64,000 nucleotides of DNA from Akkermansiaceae bacterium (GTDB lineage: Bacteria > Verrucomicrobiota > Verrucomicrobiia > Verrucomicrobiales > Akkermansiaceae), in contig SUVK01000002.1 of the NCBI GenBank assembly GCA_015062055.1, positions 24,703 through 88,702 on the forward strand, written 5' to 3'. Every line of letters starts with the position of its first letter. Positions within the stretch are counted from its first letter, which is position 1. A program made the translations under genes and the position numbers. This document shows, piece after piece, positions 1 to 9,157 of this stretch. The notes under the pieces are model-generated. The model saw only the letters and a list, made by a program, of their open reading frames with translations, was not told the origin of the DNA and did not search any database.

Positions 1-323
1 AAGACCCCGGCCATCAGGCGCATGCCGGTACCGGAGTTGCCGCAATCAATATCCGTTTGCGGTGCTTTGACCTGTAAGCCGGTACCAATAAGGGTAAAAC
101 AATCCGGAGAATCAGACGCAATGACCGTGGCTCCCAGCTGCTGCATGGCATTGAGTGTATTGAGACAATCTTCACTGCAAAGATAGTTGCTTACCTTCAT
201 GCTGCCGTGAGCCAGTGCGCCTAAAATGGCAACACGGTGAGATATGCTTTTATCCCCGGGAATGCGCAGGTCTCCTTTCAAACCATGAGTGGTTCGATGT
301 ACGGTGATGCTTTTATTTGACAT
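1..323 (-). CDS. aroA: 3-phosphoshikimate 1-carboxyvinyltransferase (EPSP synthase), N-terminal part, truncated by window edge
   Basis: Reverse-strand translation from ATG at 323: MSNKSITVHRTTHGLKGDLRIPGDKSISHRVAILGALAHGS...DCGNSGTGMRLMAG; PGDKSISHR and GNSGTGMR are EPSP synthase signatures. Confidence 0.93.
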   Translation of the reverse strand, partial: MSNKSITVHRTTHGLKGDLRIPGDKSISHRVAILGALAHGSMKVSNYLCSEDCLNTLNAMQQLGATVIASDSPDCFTLIGTGLQVKAPQTDIDCGNSGTGMRLMAGV

Positions 324-1365
324 GAGTCTGTATTTTGTTTTTCTTCTTTGCCTCATTGATATTGGCCTCCATCCACATATCAACAGCTTGTTCTGTCTTG
401 TGAGAAACGATGGCGCTGCGTATGCTGTCGTTGTACTCTTTGGTCGTTAAGGGCCGTGGTTCTTGTATTTCTCCGGCAAGCACAATGTGCCACCCCCATC
501 TGCTGCGTACCAGTACAGGTACCCCGGCCGGTATGGGGTCTATACCCAGAAGATTTATTTCTTTGAGCGGTGATGTGTGATGTGCATATACCGTACCTAA
601 GTTGCCGCCTACAGGGGCGGTGCGAGGGTCTTCGCTGTGTTGTTTGGCTAAATCGGCGAATGTCTCCGGTGCAGCTGTCAGTTGGCTCAGTATGTCTTCA
701 GCGCGAGCTTTGACCTCTTCTTCATCTTTATTGTTGGTTGATAAGAAAATGTGGCTGACTTGGCGATGTTCGGGCATTACCAAGTGTTCTCCCATTTGAG
801 AGGCAATGATTTGTGCTTCTTCATCTGACGCGGCTGTGCGTTCTTTGAGTGTGTCTTCCAGATAATGCTGCTGGCGCATGATAGAGGCCAATTTATGCTG
901 CAGGGTCTCGCGATTGTATCCTTGACTACTCAGCCATGTATCGGCTTGTTGTGTGTTTTTCGCTCTGGCAAGAATAGTTTCTGCCAGGGTGTGCGCTTCT
1001 GCTTGAAAATTGGGTATATTTCGGTCGTTATAACGAGCACGCATACGCAGTAAACTGTTGCCGATAATGTCTGTCGTTGTCTTGGCTGTCAGGTAATCTT
1101 CGGAAACGCCGAGCGTTTTCAGTTCTGCTACGCGCCTTGCCCATTGTTGCTCCGTTGTTTTTTCCCCGTATATATTGAGCACCGTCGGGGAGGGCGCTAG
1201 ATTATCCTCAGCTTTTTGCCTTTCGTACAAGATACCCCATAAGGGGCCTTGCCATATAAATAAATCTATTGCCATATAAAGTAAGCCCCCGGTATACAGA
1301 GCCAACTTCAATGCGTATATTTTCAGAGCACTCAACTTCACGCGCGCTATTATACGCGTTATCAT
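313..1365 (-). CDS. PpiC/SurA-type parvulin peptidyl-prolyl isomerase with N-terminal membrane/signal segment
   Basis: VSHIFLST...AEDILSQL...FADLAKQHSEDPRTAPVGGNLGTV...GWHIVLAGE rotamase pattern; start chosen at internal Met (1365); 3' end overlaps aroA start by 11 nt. Confidence 0.82.
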   Translation of the reverse strand: MITRIIARVKLSALKIYALKLALYTGGLLYMAIDLFIWQGPLWGILYERQKAEDNLAPSPTVLNIYGEKTTEQQWARRVAELKTLGVSEDYLTAKTTTDIIGNSLLRMRARYNDRNIPNFQAEAHTLAETILARAKNTQQADTWLSSQGYNRETLQHKLASIMRQQHYLEDTLKERTAASDEEAQIIASQMGEHLVMPEHRQVSHIFLSTNNKDEEEVKARAEDILSQLTAAPETFADLAKQHSEDPRTAPVGGNLGTVYAHHTSPLKEINLLGIDPIPAGVPVLVRSRWGWHIVLAGEIQEPRPLTTKEYNDSIRSAIVSHKTEQAVDMWMEANINEAKKKNKIQTHVK

Positions 1366-1476
1366 GCCGTTTGGCAAACAAAAAGAGCCTTGCGTACACG
1401 TTGCAGGGGCTTTTGTTGTTTTTGGCAATGCTTACAGATATTTTGCTTGCCTTTCTCAAGTGATGAGTGTTATCAT

Positions 1477-1695
1477 ATGCCTATGACTCCGGTAATCGCA
1501 AATTTGGGTTCGCCTATGCATTGGTTTATATTATTTGTTGTGGTGCTGATTGTTTTCGGCGCACGGCGCTTGCCGGATATTGCTCGCAACTTGGGTAAGG
1601 GCGTGGCTGAGTTCAAAAAGGCTCGCCGTGAGTTTGAAAAAGGGCTCAAGGGAGATGATGAATCCAAAGAAGCTGAGCAAGATAAAAAAGATTAA
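1477..1695 (+). CDS. tatA: Sec-independent protein translocase TatA/E family
   Basis: Short protein: TM helix then VFGARRLPDIARNLGKGVAEFKKARREFEKG, typical TatA amphipathic helix. Confidence 0.92.
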   Translation: MPMTPVIANLGSPMHWFILFVVVLIVFGARRLPDIARNLGKGVAEFKKARREFEKGLKGDDESKEAEQDKKD

Positions 1696-1708
1696 TGCCC
1701 TCTCATAC

Positions 1709-1738
1709 AAAAAAGGCGCACCTAAGTGCGTCTTTTTT
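1709..1738. terminator. Bidirectional intrinsic terminator between convergent tatA and Rrf2 gene
   Basis: AAAAAAGGCGCACctaaGTGCGTCTTTTTT. Confidence 0.8.
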
Positions 1739-1753
1739 GTACTGTTGCGTTGT

Positions 1754-2188
1754 TCAGCGCTCGCAAGCGTGAATCATATTATCACCTTGAACCAAGGTGT
1801 CGAGGGTGTACTTGCCTAAATAATTCATAACAAGTTCGTTGAGACCTTCCCACATAGGTAAGGTGGGGCAGGTGCCTTGTAACGGGCAGTCATTAACGGT
1901 CGTTGCCAAGCACTGCACCGGAGCCAAGTTGCCCTCTGCTGCATGTAAAATCTCATATACGCTGTAATCCTTGGGTTCTCTTGTTAATTTGTAGCCCCCT
2001 GATTTACCGCGCGAACTGACGACCAATTCTTCTCTTAATAATAGTGACATGATGCTTTCCATGTATTTGAGCGTCACTTGTTGGCGTTCGGCCACTGCGC
2101 GAAGGGAAACCGGTCCATCTTCTATGTGATGGGCTAGATCTATCATGATACGAAGCGCATATCGACCTTTTGTGGATATCTTTAACAT
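1754..2188 (-). CDS. Rrf2/IscR-like transcriptional regulator
   Basis: MLKISTKGRYALRIMIDLAHH...VSLRAVAERQQVTLKYMESIMSLLLREELVVSSRGKSGGYKL; Cys cluster QCLATTVNDCPLQGTC suggests Fe-S ligand set. Confidence 0.9.
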   Translation of the reverse strand: MLKISTKGRYALRIMIDLAHHIEDGPVSLRAVAERQQVTLKYMESIMSLLLREELVVSSRGKSGGYKLTREPKDYSVYEILHAAEGNLAPVQCLATTVNDCPLQGTCPTLPMWEGLNELVMNYLGKYTLDTLVQGDNMIHACER

Positions 2189-2200
2189 AGGCGTGCTCTC

Positions 2201-2229
2201 TATATAACATATACTTTGTATTCGGTCAA
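2201..2229 (-). promoter_or_regulatory. Predicted sigma70 promoter of Rrf2-like gene
   Basis: Minus strand TTGACC-17 nt-TATATA, -10 ends 12 nt before ATG. Confidence 0.6.
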
Positions 2230-2231
2230 GA

Positions 2232-2269
2232 GAAAAGACCACTTTTCAAGTAGGAAAAGTGGTCTTTTC
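2232..2269 (-). terminator. dnaA terminator / perfect inverted repeat
   Basis: GAAAAGACCACTTTTC-aagtag-GAAAAGTGGTCTTTTC, perfect 16-bp stem. Confidence 0.65.
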
Positions 2270-2298
2270 GTTCGAAATACGAACAAATTCGAGATGAA

Positions 2299-3705
2299 TT
2301 AGGCGAATTGTGCGGACAAGCGGTTGATAATCTCTGTAAGAGAGGCGTCGTAGCCCATTTTGTCTTCGATTGTTTTAGTTGCGTGAATAACGGTTCCGTG
2401 GTCTCTGCCGCCGAATGCTGCACCGATGTCCTGGAGCGAGCTTTGAGTGTGTTTGCGGGCTAAGTACATGGCGATTTGGCGGGGGTGCGCCACGTTGGCC
2501 GTGCGGCGGCGCCCATTGATGTCGGCAACTCTAATCTTGAACTCCTGAGCAACGAGGTTCTGAATGTCAGAAATAGAGATATCTGCCACATTTTTATCCT
2601 CTTGCAGCATATCGCGCAGTTGCAGGCGAGCCTCCATAACCGTCGGCTTTTTCTGGGCAAAAGAGGCGAAAGTAGCCAATCGAATAAGAGCACCTTCTAA
2701 ACGACGTACGGACTTGGTGATATTTTTAGCCAGATACTCGAGAACTTCATCGCTGATGAGGTTGCCCTTCCACATACGACGCTTTTGTCGAAGAATGGCA
2801 ATTCTGGTCTCCAAATCCGGTACGGTGAGAGCTACGGTTAATCCCTGTTCAAACCGGGAGGTCAGACGATCATCGAGGCGTGAAATGTCTGCTGCCGGGC
2901 AATCAGAGGCTAACACAATCTGCTTGCCACTGGCAAATAGAGCATTGAAAGTGTGGAAGAACTCCTCTTGCGTTTTGTCTTTTTGAGAAAGAAATTGTAT
3001 GTCGTCTATCAGAAGCACATCTGCCTTGCGGTATTTGCTGCGGAAATTGCTCAGCGCGTCACCTTTTCGAGAGATGGCATCAATATAGGTATTGGTAAAA
3101 TCTTCGCTGGTGACATATTGTACTCGTACATTCTCGTCTTTCTCACGCATGGCGTTGCCGATAGCGCACAGAAGGTGTGTTTTGCCTAACCCGGAGGCGC
3201 CGTGTATGAAAAGCGGGTTGTACATGGAGCTGGGGGCATTGACGACGGCTCGAGCTGCGGCTACGGCAAACTCGCTGTTTGAGCCAACGACAAAGTTGTC
3301 GAAGGTTAAATCAGGGTTGAGCCCACTGTCGTATTTGGCCTTGCCTTGTGTCTTCTTGCGACTTTGGGTCTTTTTACTTACAACGGGAGAGAATGTTGTT
3401 GGTGCTGCTTGAGGGGCAGGGGGGCTTTGAGGTGCTTCGTCTATAGCCGCTTGTACGAATTCAAGTTCTCGTGCTGCTTGTAGTACGCGCGATGCCGACA
3501 TCGTGATGTCTGCCGCATAGTATGATTCTACCCATTCCACTAACATGCCGGCCGGATATTCCAGTATGAGTTTCGTGCCGGTGTCTTTCTTAAGTGTAAG
3601 CTGAGAGATATAAGTCTCGAACCCGTACGCCGCCACGTTGCCCTGCACACGGAGATCCTCCATGATCTCCTCCCAAAGGGCCTTTTCCTTTTCCTGATGG
3701 TTCAT
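2299..3705 (-). CDS. dnaA: Chromosomal replication initiator DnaA
   Basis: NPLFIHGASGLGKTHLLCAIGN, LLIDDIQFLSQKDKTQEEFFHTFNAL, C-terminal HPRQIAMYLARKHTQSSLQDIGAAFGGRDHGTVIHA. Confidence 0.98.
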   Translation of the reverse strand: MNHQEKEKALWEEIMEDLRVQGNVAAYGFETYISQLTLKKDTGTKLILEYPAGMLVEWVESYYAADITMSASRVLQAARELEFVQAAIDEAPQSPPAPQAAPTTFSPVVSKKTQSRKKTQGKAKYDSGLNPDLTFDNFVVGSNSEFAVAAARAVVNAPSSMYNPLFIHGASGLGKTHLLCAIGNAMREKDENVRVQYVTSEDFTNTYIDAISRKGDALSNFRSKYRKADVLLIDDIQFLSQKDKTQEEFFHTFNALFASGKQIVLASDCPAADISRLDDRLTSRFEQGLTVALTVPDLETRIAILRQKRRMWKGNLISDEVLEYLAKNITKSVRRLEGALIRLATFASFAQKKPTVMEARLQLRDMLQEDKNVADISISDIQNLVAQEFKIRVADINGRRRTANVAHPRQIAMYLARKHTQSSLQDIGAAFGGRDHGTVIHATKTIEDKMGYDASLTEIINRLSAQFA

Positions 3706-4218
3706 TGCTTCGTATCTCGTTCGTTTGTTCTTTTGTTTCCCCGTTTTTGTGTCCGGGGGTTGTTGCGGACGGTAATATGCCACGCACCTGTGCTCAAAAA
3801 AAGTTTTTTTATTTTTTGCTCTCCCCTCAACCGTGCTTTTTCTTTTGTTCCATGGGCGTTCCACGCGTTAGATTTTTTTTTGTCATTTGAATCGGGAAAG
3901 TTAAGCAATCTTGATAATTATATTTAATTTCAATTATGCAAGGTTGCTGTGTGTGGAACAAATAACTAACGAGCTGTAAGAGATAGAAATACAACAAGTT
4001 AACTAAATTAAGAAATATAACAAGGCGGGCAAAAATGTTAGAAAGCGATAATGATAGATGCTTGAAAAAAAGCATGTTACGAGAGACCTTGAGAAAAGAG
4101 GTGAAAAGAGATGTTTCTCAAGAACTCTGCACGGCAAGCGCAGGAACGCGTCAAATCAGAAAACAAAAGTGCGCGGTTCCCTCAAGGTGGTCATCTGAAG
4201 GGGGGGATAAAAGGAGCG

Positions 4219-5103
4219 CTAGGCCTGAAAGTGTTGCCATCCTCCCTTAAGTTTGTGAAGAGGCGCAACGGTTAATTTGCCGATGGGGTAAAGTTTGGGG
4301 AGAGAGCGTTTCTGTAAGTCGGCTGATTCTGCCGGAGACAGGGTGAGTAGTAGTTCGTAATCTTCACCATCGTTGATGGCTTGCTCAACTGTGCACCCGG
4401 GTGTACAGGGAATAGCGGCCGGTGTAAGTTCAAACCCGCATGCAGAGGCAGATGCCAAACGCGGCAAATCTGCCCCCAGACCATCAGAGAGGTCCATCAT
4501 GGCTGTTGGCTTGAGCCCTGCTTGTAAGAGGGCCCTCGCCTCGTGTACGCGCGGTATAAAATCCAAATGATGCCCTGAGGGGAAACTCCCCCCCAAGGGG
4601 CCGGTTACATAAATGGTGTCGCCTGCGCGACCTCCGCTCCGTAATATGGCTTGCCCTCGCTCAACCCTGCCGGTTAATGCCACGTTGATGACGAGACCGT
4701 CAAAGGGGATGGCAGAGGTTTCTCCACCTGCGATAGATATGTCGAATAAGCCGGCCATTTCGTCTATACCTCGGTAAATGCCCTCCAAAAGCTCAACAGG
4801 GCGATTTTTATGAGTGAGTATAGTAATGAGAGCCTGCTCGGGGATGCCACCCATGGCGGCGATGTCAGACACTGCTCTGCCAAGAGCCTTGCGCCCGATG
4901 CGGTGAGGTGCTGTATTCGGTGTGAAATGCACATTCTCGACAACAACATCGGTTTTTAACAGGGTGTCCCACTCTTCATTGCGGGGTACCACGGCACAAT
5001 CGTCCCCCGGGCCGACGGGTGCATCCGGCAGGTTTTTGAGGGTACAGAGCAATCGTTTGAGGATTGCGTTTTCACCTAAATTCTTGAGGGGGGTATGAGA
5101 CAT
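4219..5103 (-). CDS. thiL: Thiamine-monophosphate kinase
   Basis: VGPGDDCAVV, GRKALGRAVSDIAAMGGIPEQALI, ISIAGGETS, MDLSDGLGADLPRLASAS. Confidence 0.93.
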   Translation of the reverse strand: MSHTPLKNLGENAILKRLLCTLKNLPDAPVGPGDDCAVVPRNEEWDTLLKTDVVVENVHFTPNTAPHRIGRKALGRAVSDIAAMGGIPEQALITILTHKNRPVELLEGIYRGIDEMAGLFDISIAGGETSAIPFDGLVINVALTGRVERGQAILRSGGRAGDTIYVTGPLGGSFPSGHHLDFIPRVHEARALLQAGLKPTAMMDLSDGLGADLPRLASASACGFELTPAAIPCTPGCTVEQAINDGEDYELLLTLSPAESADLQKRSLPKLYPIGKLTVAPLHKLKGGWQHFQA

Positions 5104-5110
5104 TGCTTGT

Positions 5111-5917
5111 TCATCTGTTGACAAAAACTGATACAACCCCGACACTATTAAAGAGCATGTGCAACAGCATAGGGTAGATGATGGAGCGGGTGGATGCATA
5201 AAGTGTGCACTGAACAAGACCAAATACAGTCAAAGTGATTGTTTGGGCAAGTGATAAGTGGACCGCGCCGAATAAGACTGATGAAATCAAGGCTGCAACG
5301 ATGACCCCGGCATGGCTGCTGAGAACTCTGAAGAAAAAGCCTCGAAAAACGATTTCTTCTACGATTGGTGCTATGATAATGGCAGTGATGGCCAGCACCA
5401 CAAAATCGATGAGCGAGGCTTCTTGCAGGGCTTTTATCGCCTGTTGCGTTTCGGGGGTCCCCGTCAGCTCGACAAGCCAATTAATTATTCCGCTTGCATG
5501 CAATATTATGATGAGAATGTATATGCTTGCCAGCGCTGCAAAAGTGATGAGGACGTTTCTGAGTTGAATCTTTGCCGGTGGGTACGAAATGAAAAAATAG
5601 CGAACAATCAGAGGCAAATAGAGGATAATCGGCAGTAGTAACGTGAATAGTATTTTTACGAGGTTGATTGTCTGCTCGTCAGACTCGGGCGCAGAATGGG
5701 CTGCAAAACACTCGCCGGTATAGAGCAATGTTGTGAATGCTACGAAAAATAGAGTAAGCAGTTTATCGGTTGTTGACGGTACCGGAAATGCCGGTTCTCC
5801 TCCGAGCATCACTCGCTTATAATCCGAAATAGGTAGACAACAGATAAAGAACAGAATCCCCCCGCTGCATAAAAGCAGCCAGAGGTTAATTTGCATGTAG
5901 AAGGGTAAATCTGTCAT
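5111..5917 (-). CDS. CPBP family intramembrane metalloprotease
   Basis: Polytopic protein with IVEEIVFRGFFFR, SVLFGAVHLS and HMLFNSVGV motifs. Confidence 0.85.
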   Translation of the reverse strand: MTDLPFYMQINLWLLLCSGGILFFICCLPISDYKRVMLGGEPAFPVPSTTDKLLTLFFVAFTTLLYTGECFAAHSAPESDEQTINLVKILFTLLLPIILYLPLIVRYFFISYPPAKIQLRNVLITFAALASIYILIIILHASGIINWLVELTGTPETQQAIKALQEASLIDFVVLAITAIIIAPIVEEIVFRGFFFRVLSSHAGVIVAALISSVLFGAVHLSLAQTITLTVFGLVQCTLYASTRSIIYPMLLHMLFNSVGVVSVFVNR

Positions 5918-5932
5918 TGTTGTGGTAAATGA

Positions 5933-6529
5933 TTATATGTTGGTTTTGAGCGGATGGCAAGTCGAAAGACGGTACGCGATGGCGCCGTAATAGCCCTGTT
6001 GTGGTTGAAATAGTTGCACCTCTATTTCGTTTTCGAAACTTAAGCTAACGCTTGTGCCATGTAATATAAAGGGATAATCTTTTGCATGCCAAATGGTAGA
6101 GCCGTGCAGTTTTACGAGAGCTTCTGCAATAGACCAACAATAATAGAAATCTCTCTCTCGGTCGGTGCTGTTGTTGAACCTCTGTAATTGCTCTTCGCTC
6201 ATCATGCGCGGTGCTAAGCGGTCTATGTTATATTTTTCGCATTTGTGTTGAATATCTACGCCGATGTCGGAGTGATGAAAGGCCAAACAAAGCAAATCTT
6301 GCGAATGACTGATGTTGAAATGGATGCCCTCTGTGTATGGTTTGCCGTGCTCGTTTGTTGAAAAGCGGATGTCGGCAGGGGCTTGGTGGGTTCTTCTTGC
6401 TATTTCTTGCCGGAGAAGCAGCCGTGCTTGTTTTCTCTTGAAGGTGAATAATTGTTCTTCTGCGGACAAGATGGAGAAATCCATCTCTGTGATGGGCAAT
6501 TCGGAAAATCTGTAGCAAAGGTAATCCAT
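5933..6529 (-). CDS. 4'-phosphopantetheinyl transferase superfamily protein
   Basis: HFNISHSQDLLCLAF...IGVDIQHKCEKYNIDRLAPRMMSEEQ...FYYCWSIAEALVKLHG. Confidence 0.85.
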   Translation of the reverse strand: MDYLCYRFSELPITEMDFSILSAEEQLFTFKRKQARLLLRQEIARRTHQAPADIRFSTNEHGKPYTEGIHFNISHSQDLLCLAFHHSDIGVDIQHKCEKYNIDRLAPRMMSEEQLQRFNNSTDRERDFYYCWSIAEALVKLHGSTIWHAKDYPFILHGTSVSLSFENEIEVQLFQPQQGYYGAIAYRLSTCHPLKTNI

Positions 6530-6530
6530 A

Positions 6531-7022
6531 TCAAAGCTTGCAAAAGGTAACGGAGTTGGTTTGTGTATCGTAGATTCCGAATTGAGGCGGGCGTCTTACA
6601 CCGCCGACTTCGCCGGGGTTTGCAATAAGGGTTCCTTGGTGAGAATATTGCTCTGCAACGTGCGTGTGACCATAGAATACGGCATCGTAGTTGAGGCTCT
6701 CGGCCTTGGCTGCAATTTGGTATGGCAGGTGAGTAAAGTAAACCTTGCGACCGTCAATGCAGAGCTCTGCCTCGTACCTGTGATGCCGTGCTTGAGGGTA
6801 CTGCCGCGTTAGCTGAAGGTGTGCTGCTTTATCATATTCATTGTTACCGAAAACGATATCTGCAGGCTGCCCCCACTCTTCCAAAAGAAGATTGAGAGTA
6901 GCGAGCTCAACGATATCGCCCATATAAAAGAGGTGTGTGCAGCCCGCCTCTTTTGCGCCCTGCAAGGCTGCTAAGAGGTTGTTGATGTTGTCATGCACAT
7001 CTGATAATAGTGCTATCTTCAT
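6531..7022 (-). CDS. YfcE/MJ0936-type metallophosphoesterase
   Basis: MKIALLSDVHDNINNLLAAL, FYMGDIVE, VFGNNEYD, VFYGHTHVAEQ, NPGEVGGVRRPPQF. Confidence 0.9.
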   Translation of the reverse strand: MKIALLSDVHDNINNLLAALQGAKEAGCTHLFYMGDIVELATLNLLLEEWGQPADIVFGNNEYDKAAHLQLTRQYPQARHHRYEAELCIDGRKVYFTHLPYQIAAKAESLNYDAVFYGHTHVAEQYSHQGTLIANPGEVGGVRRPPQFGIYDTQTNSVTFCKL

Positions 7023-7030
7023 CGTCTGCT

Positions 7031-9136
7031 TTATTCCATTGTAAATATGGGCGACAGGGGGAGCGCCTTTGTCCTCTCTGTTGTCAGTCCCTCGTCTGAT
7101 ATATAATAGAGCTGTGCTGCATCTTTTGCTTGGCGTATGAAAACAGGCTCTCCTTCTTCATTTATAAAACCACAATATACGGCTGTTGCCGAATAATCAT
7201 TTAGAAAGTTTTGCTTCATCTCTGCGGCATAGTCGTGCCCTTTATGTGTCTTAAACCATTCGTCAAAAGCCCTTTCTGCACGTTGTACGGCGGGGTCTGC
7301 GCTGAGCCAGCAGCCGGGTCGCAACGTAATCTTGTGCTGTTTTATCAGGGCGGTAAATGATTCGGCGTGCTTTTTGAGAGTAGGCGAGAATCTGATACCG
7401 GTGAGTATGGGGTGCGGGTGTGCATCCAACAATTGCAATAAGCTCAGATACACATAGGCTTGTGCCAACGCCGGGTGTTTTCCCGTGGGGTAATTTAATA
7501 CCTGAGTCAACAATCCGGGTATATTGTGACTGATAAAAAATGTGTTGCGCTCGATGTTTAAATCTTTTACAAGTTGCGTTGCATCAATTTCTGTCAGCTT
7601 GTAGGTGTCATCATTTTGAAATTCCATTAAATTGTGTTCCGGGGAGAAATTCGGGTCGATGGAGCTTCTGCGGAAGGTGATGAAGTTTGATTGATGCAAC
7701 TCCGGCTTTATTGTGCTGTACCATGTTTCTGTTTCAGATATTTTCAATGCGTACACTTTGTAATGGTACGATGGTGCAGTAAACAGGTCTTCCGGTATTG
7801 TTAAAATGGTAGTATTGGGTGGGAATTCGGTGGGGAATGTAGGCGCGCCATCCAGAATCGCTGCTTTTGTCGCAGAAAAGAGTGCAGGTGTACAGCCCGC
7901 TTTGTTTGCCGATATTTGGGTTGTTACCTGTTGTAAGGTGAGTAACTTCCCTTTGATAGCCATAAGATTTTTAGATTCGCTGTATTGCGTGGTAGGTATA
8001 CTGTGGATAACCGAACAGAAAGAATTGTAACCGGCGCATGAGTTTAATTGAGTCAATCGAGATTGCAGTTGCTTTGTTTCGTGTATCGTACGCGTAGCCC
8101 ATTCTATTTTGCCGGTCAGCGTTGTCACTATGTCAGACTGTATGTTGTAGAGCCTTAAAGTGCTTTGTGTTTCCGCCAAACGAGTCTTCAAGGTTTGCAG
8201 ATATCCTTCCAGCGATTGCAGGTATTGCGGTAAGGTGCTATTTAACAAAGGCTCAGGAGGTAAGGGGTGTTCTAGTCTGTTTCTGATTTGAGCTTGATTT
8301 GCCCGCATTTCCGAATAACTTTGCCTGCATAAGTCTTGCCAGCGAGATCGTAATTGCTCTTGGTTGATGCGACTTTGGGAAATCTGATTTTCTATATTCA
8401 GCAATTCGGACGGGCCGAGGTCTATGATTAGCTTTCGTCTGTTTTCAAGTTCAGTTAATAGCGTATCAATGTCTCTGTAGGTCTTTTCCTGTTGGGCTAT
8501 CCATTGTTCAGCCTCTAAGATAAGGAATGAAAGCTCCGGACAGAAATAGAGGTTTATCTTGCTGTTTGCTTGTTTTTTTGTCTCAAGAAGTTTTGAGTAT
8601 GAGGGAGTGGCTAAAGCCTCTTTTAAGTCGTGTAAATGTTCGTGTGCGCGGTTATTCATGGCGTACCAAGTACCCCCTACGATAGCGCATGCGCATGCTG
8701 TTATAATGATTTTTCCGATGTGTTTACGTATTACTCGCCCCGATAATTCTCTGGTTCGTTTTTTGAGTGTTTTTTTGTATAGAATGACTTTTTCCGGCAT
8801 CTGTTGCCCGGCGTTGAGAATAATTTTTTCATGCTGTTGCAGTTTGGTCAGAATTAGGCGCAAGGTTTCGTTATTACACAAACGCAGTTCGTCAATGGGG
8901 TGATCATCGATGAGCCATTCAATGGCTTTACGCGCATCGTCAACCATGGCTTTTTTTCGTTCGGCTGCCGGCAGCATCAGTCGTAACGGTTCACCGTTGT
9001 TGAGGCGTCTCAGTTCCTCTTGCGCTTCAATATCTTGAGGGTTTGCTGTTGCGTAGTCTTGCAGCAATAATCTCAGCTCATCCCGGCGCTCGGCAAGCGC
9101 AAGGCGTTTCAGATGTCGCTGTATAGTGGCATTCAT
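7031..9136 (-). CDS. Large coiled-coil protein with a central/N-proximal TM helix; third gene of GTPase/GAP1-like operon
   Basis: 701 aa; KIIITACACAIVGGTWYAM TM; long helical region; 21 nt after the preceding gene. Confidence 0.75.
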   Translation of the reverse strand: MNATIQRHLKRLALAERRDELRLLLQDYATANPQDIEAQEELRRLNNGEPLRLMLPAAERKKAMVDDARKAIEWLIDDHPIDELRLCNNETLRLILTKLQQHEKIILNAGQQMPEKVILYKKTLKKRTRELSGRVIRKHIGKIIITACACAIVGGTWYAMNNRAHEHLHDLKEALATPSYSKLLETKKQANSKINLYFCPELSFLILEAEQWIAQQEKTYRDIDTLLTELENRRKLIIDLGPSELLNIENQISQSRINQEQLRSRWQDLCRQSYSEMRANQAQIRNRLEHPLPPEPLLNSTLPQYLQSLEGYLQTLKTRLAETQSTLRLYNIQSDIVTTLTGKIEWATRTIHETKQLQSRLTQLNSCAGYNSFCSVIHSIPTTQYSESKNLMAIKGKLLTLQQVTTQISANKAGCTPALFSATKAAILDGAPTFPTEFPPNTTILTIPEDLFTAPSYHYKVYALKISETETWYSTIKPELHQSNFITFRRSSIDPNFSPEHNLMEFQNDDTYKLTEIDATQLVKDLNIERNTFFISHNIPGLLTQVLNYPTGKHPALAQAYVYLSLLQLLDAHPHPILTGIRFSPTLKKHAESFTALIKQHKITLRPGCWLSADPAVQRAERAFDEWFKTHKGHDYAAEMKQNFLNDYSATAVYCGFINEEGEPVFIRQAKDAAQLYYISDEGLTTERTKALPLSPIFTME

Positions 9137-9157
9137 TTTTCTGAGAACGTTTTAATG

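Noticed and set aside
3827-4250. Short ORFs in the gap upstream of dnaA
   Set aside because: AT-rich, low-complexity products, no start context or family resemblance
4219-5103. TPP riboswitch upstream of thiL
   Set aside because: No CTGAGA/ACCTGA-type THI box; thiL follows other genes closely
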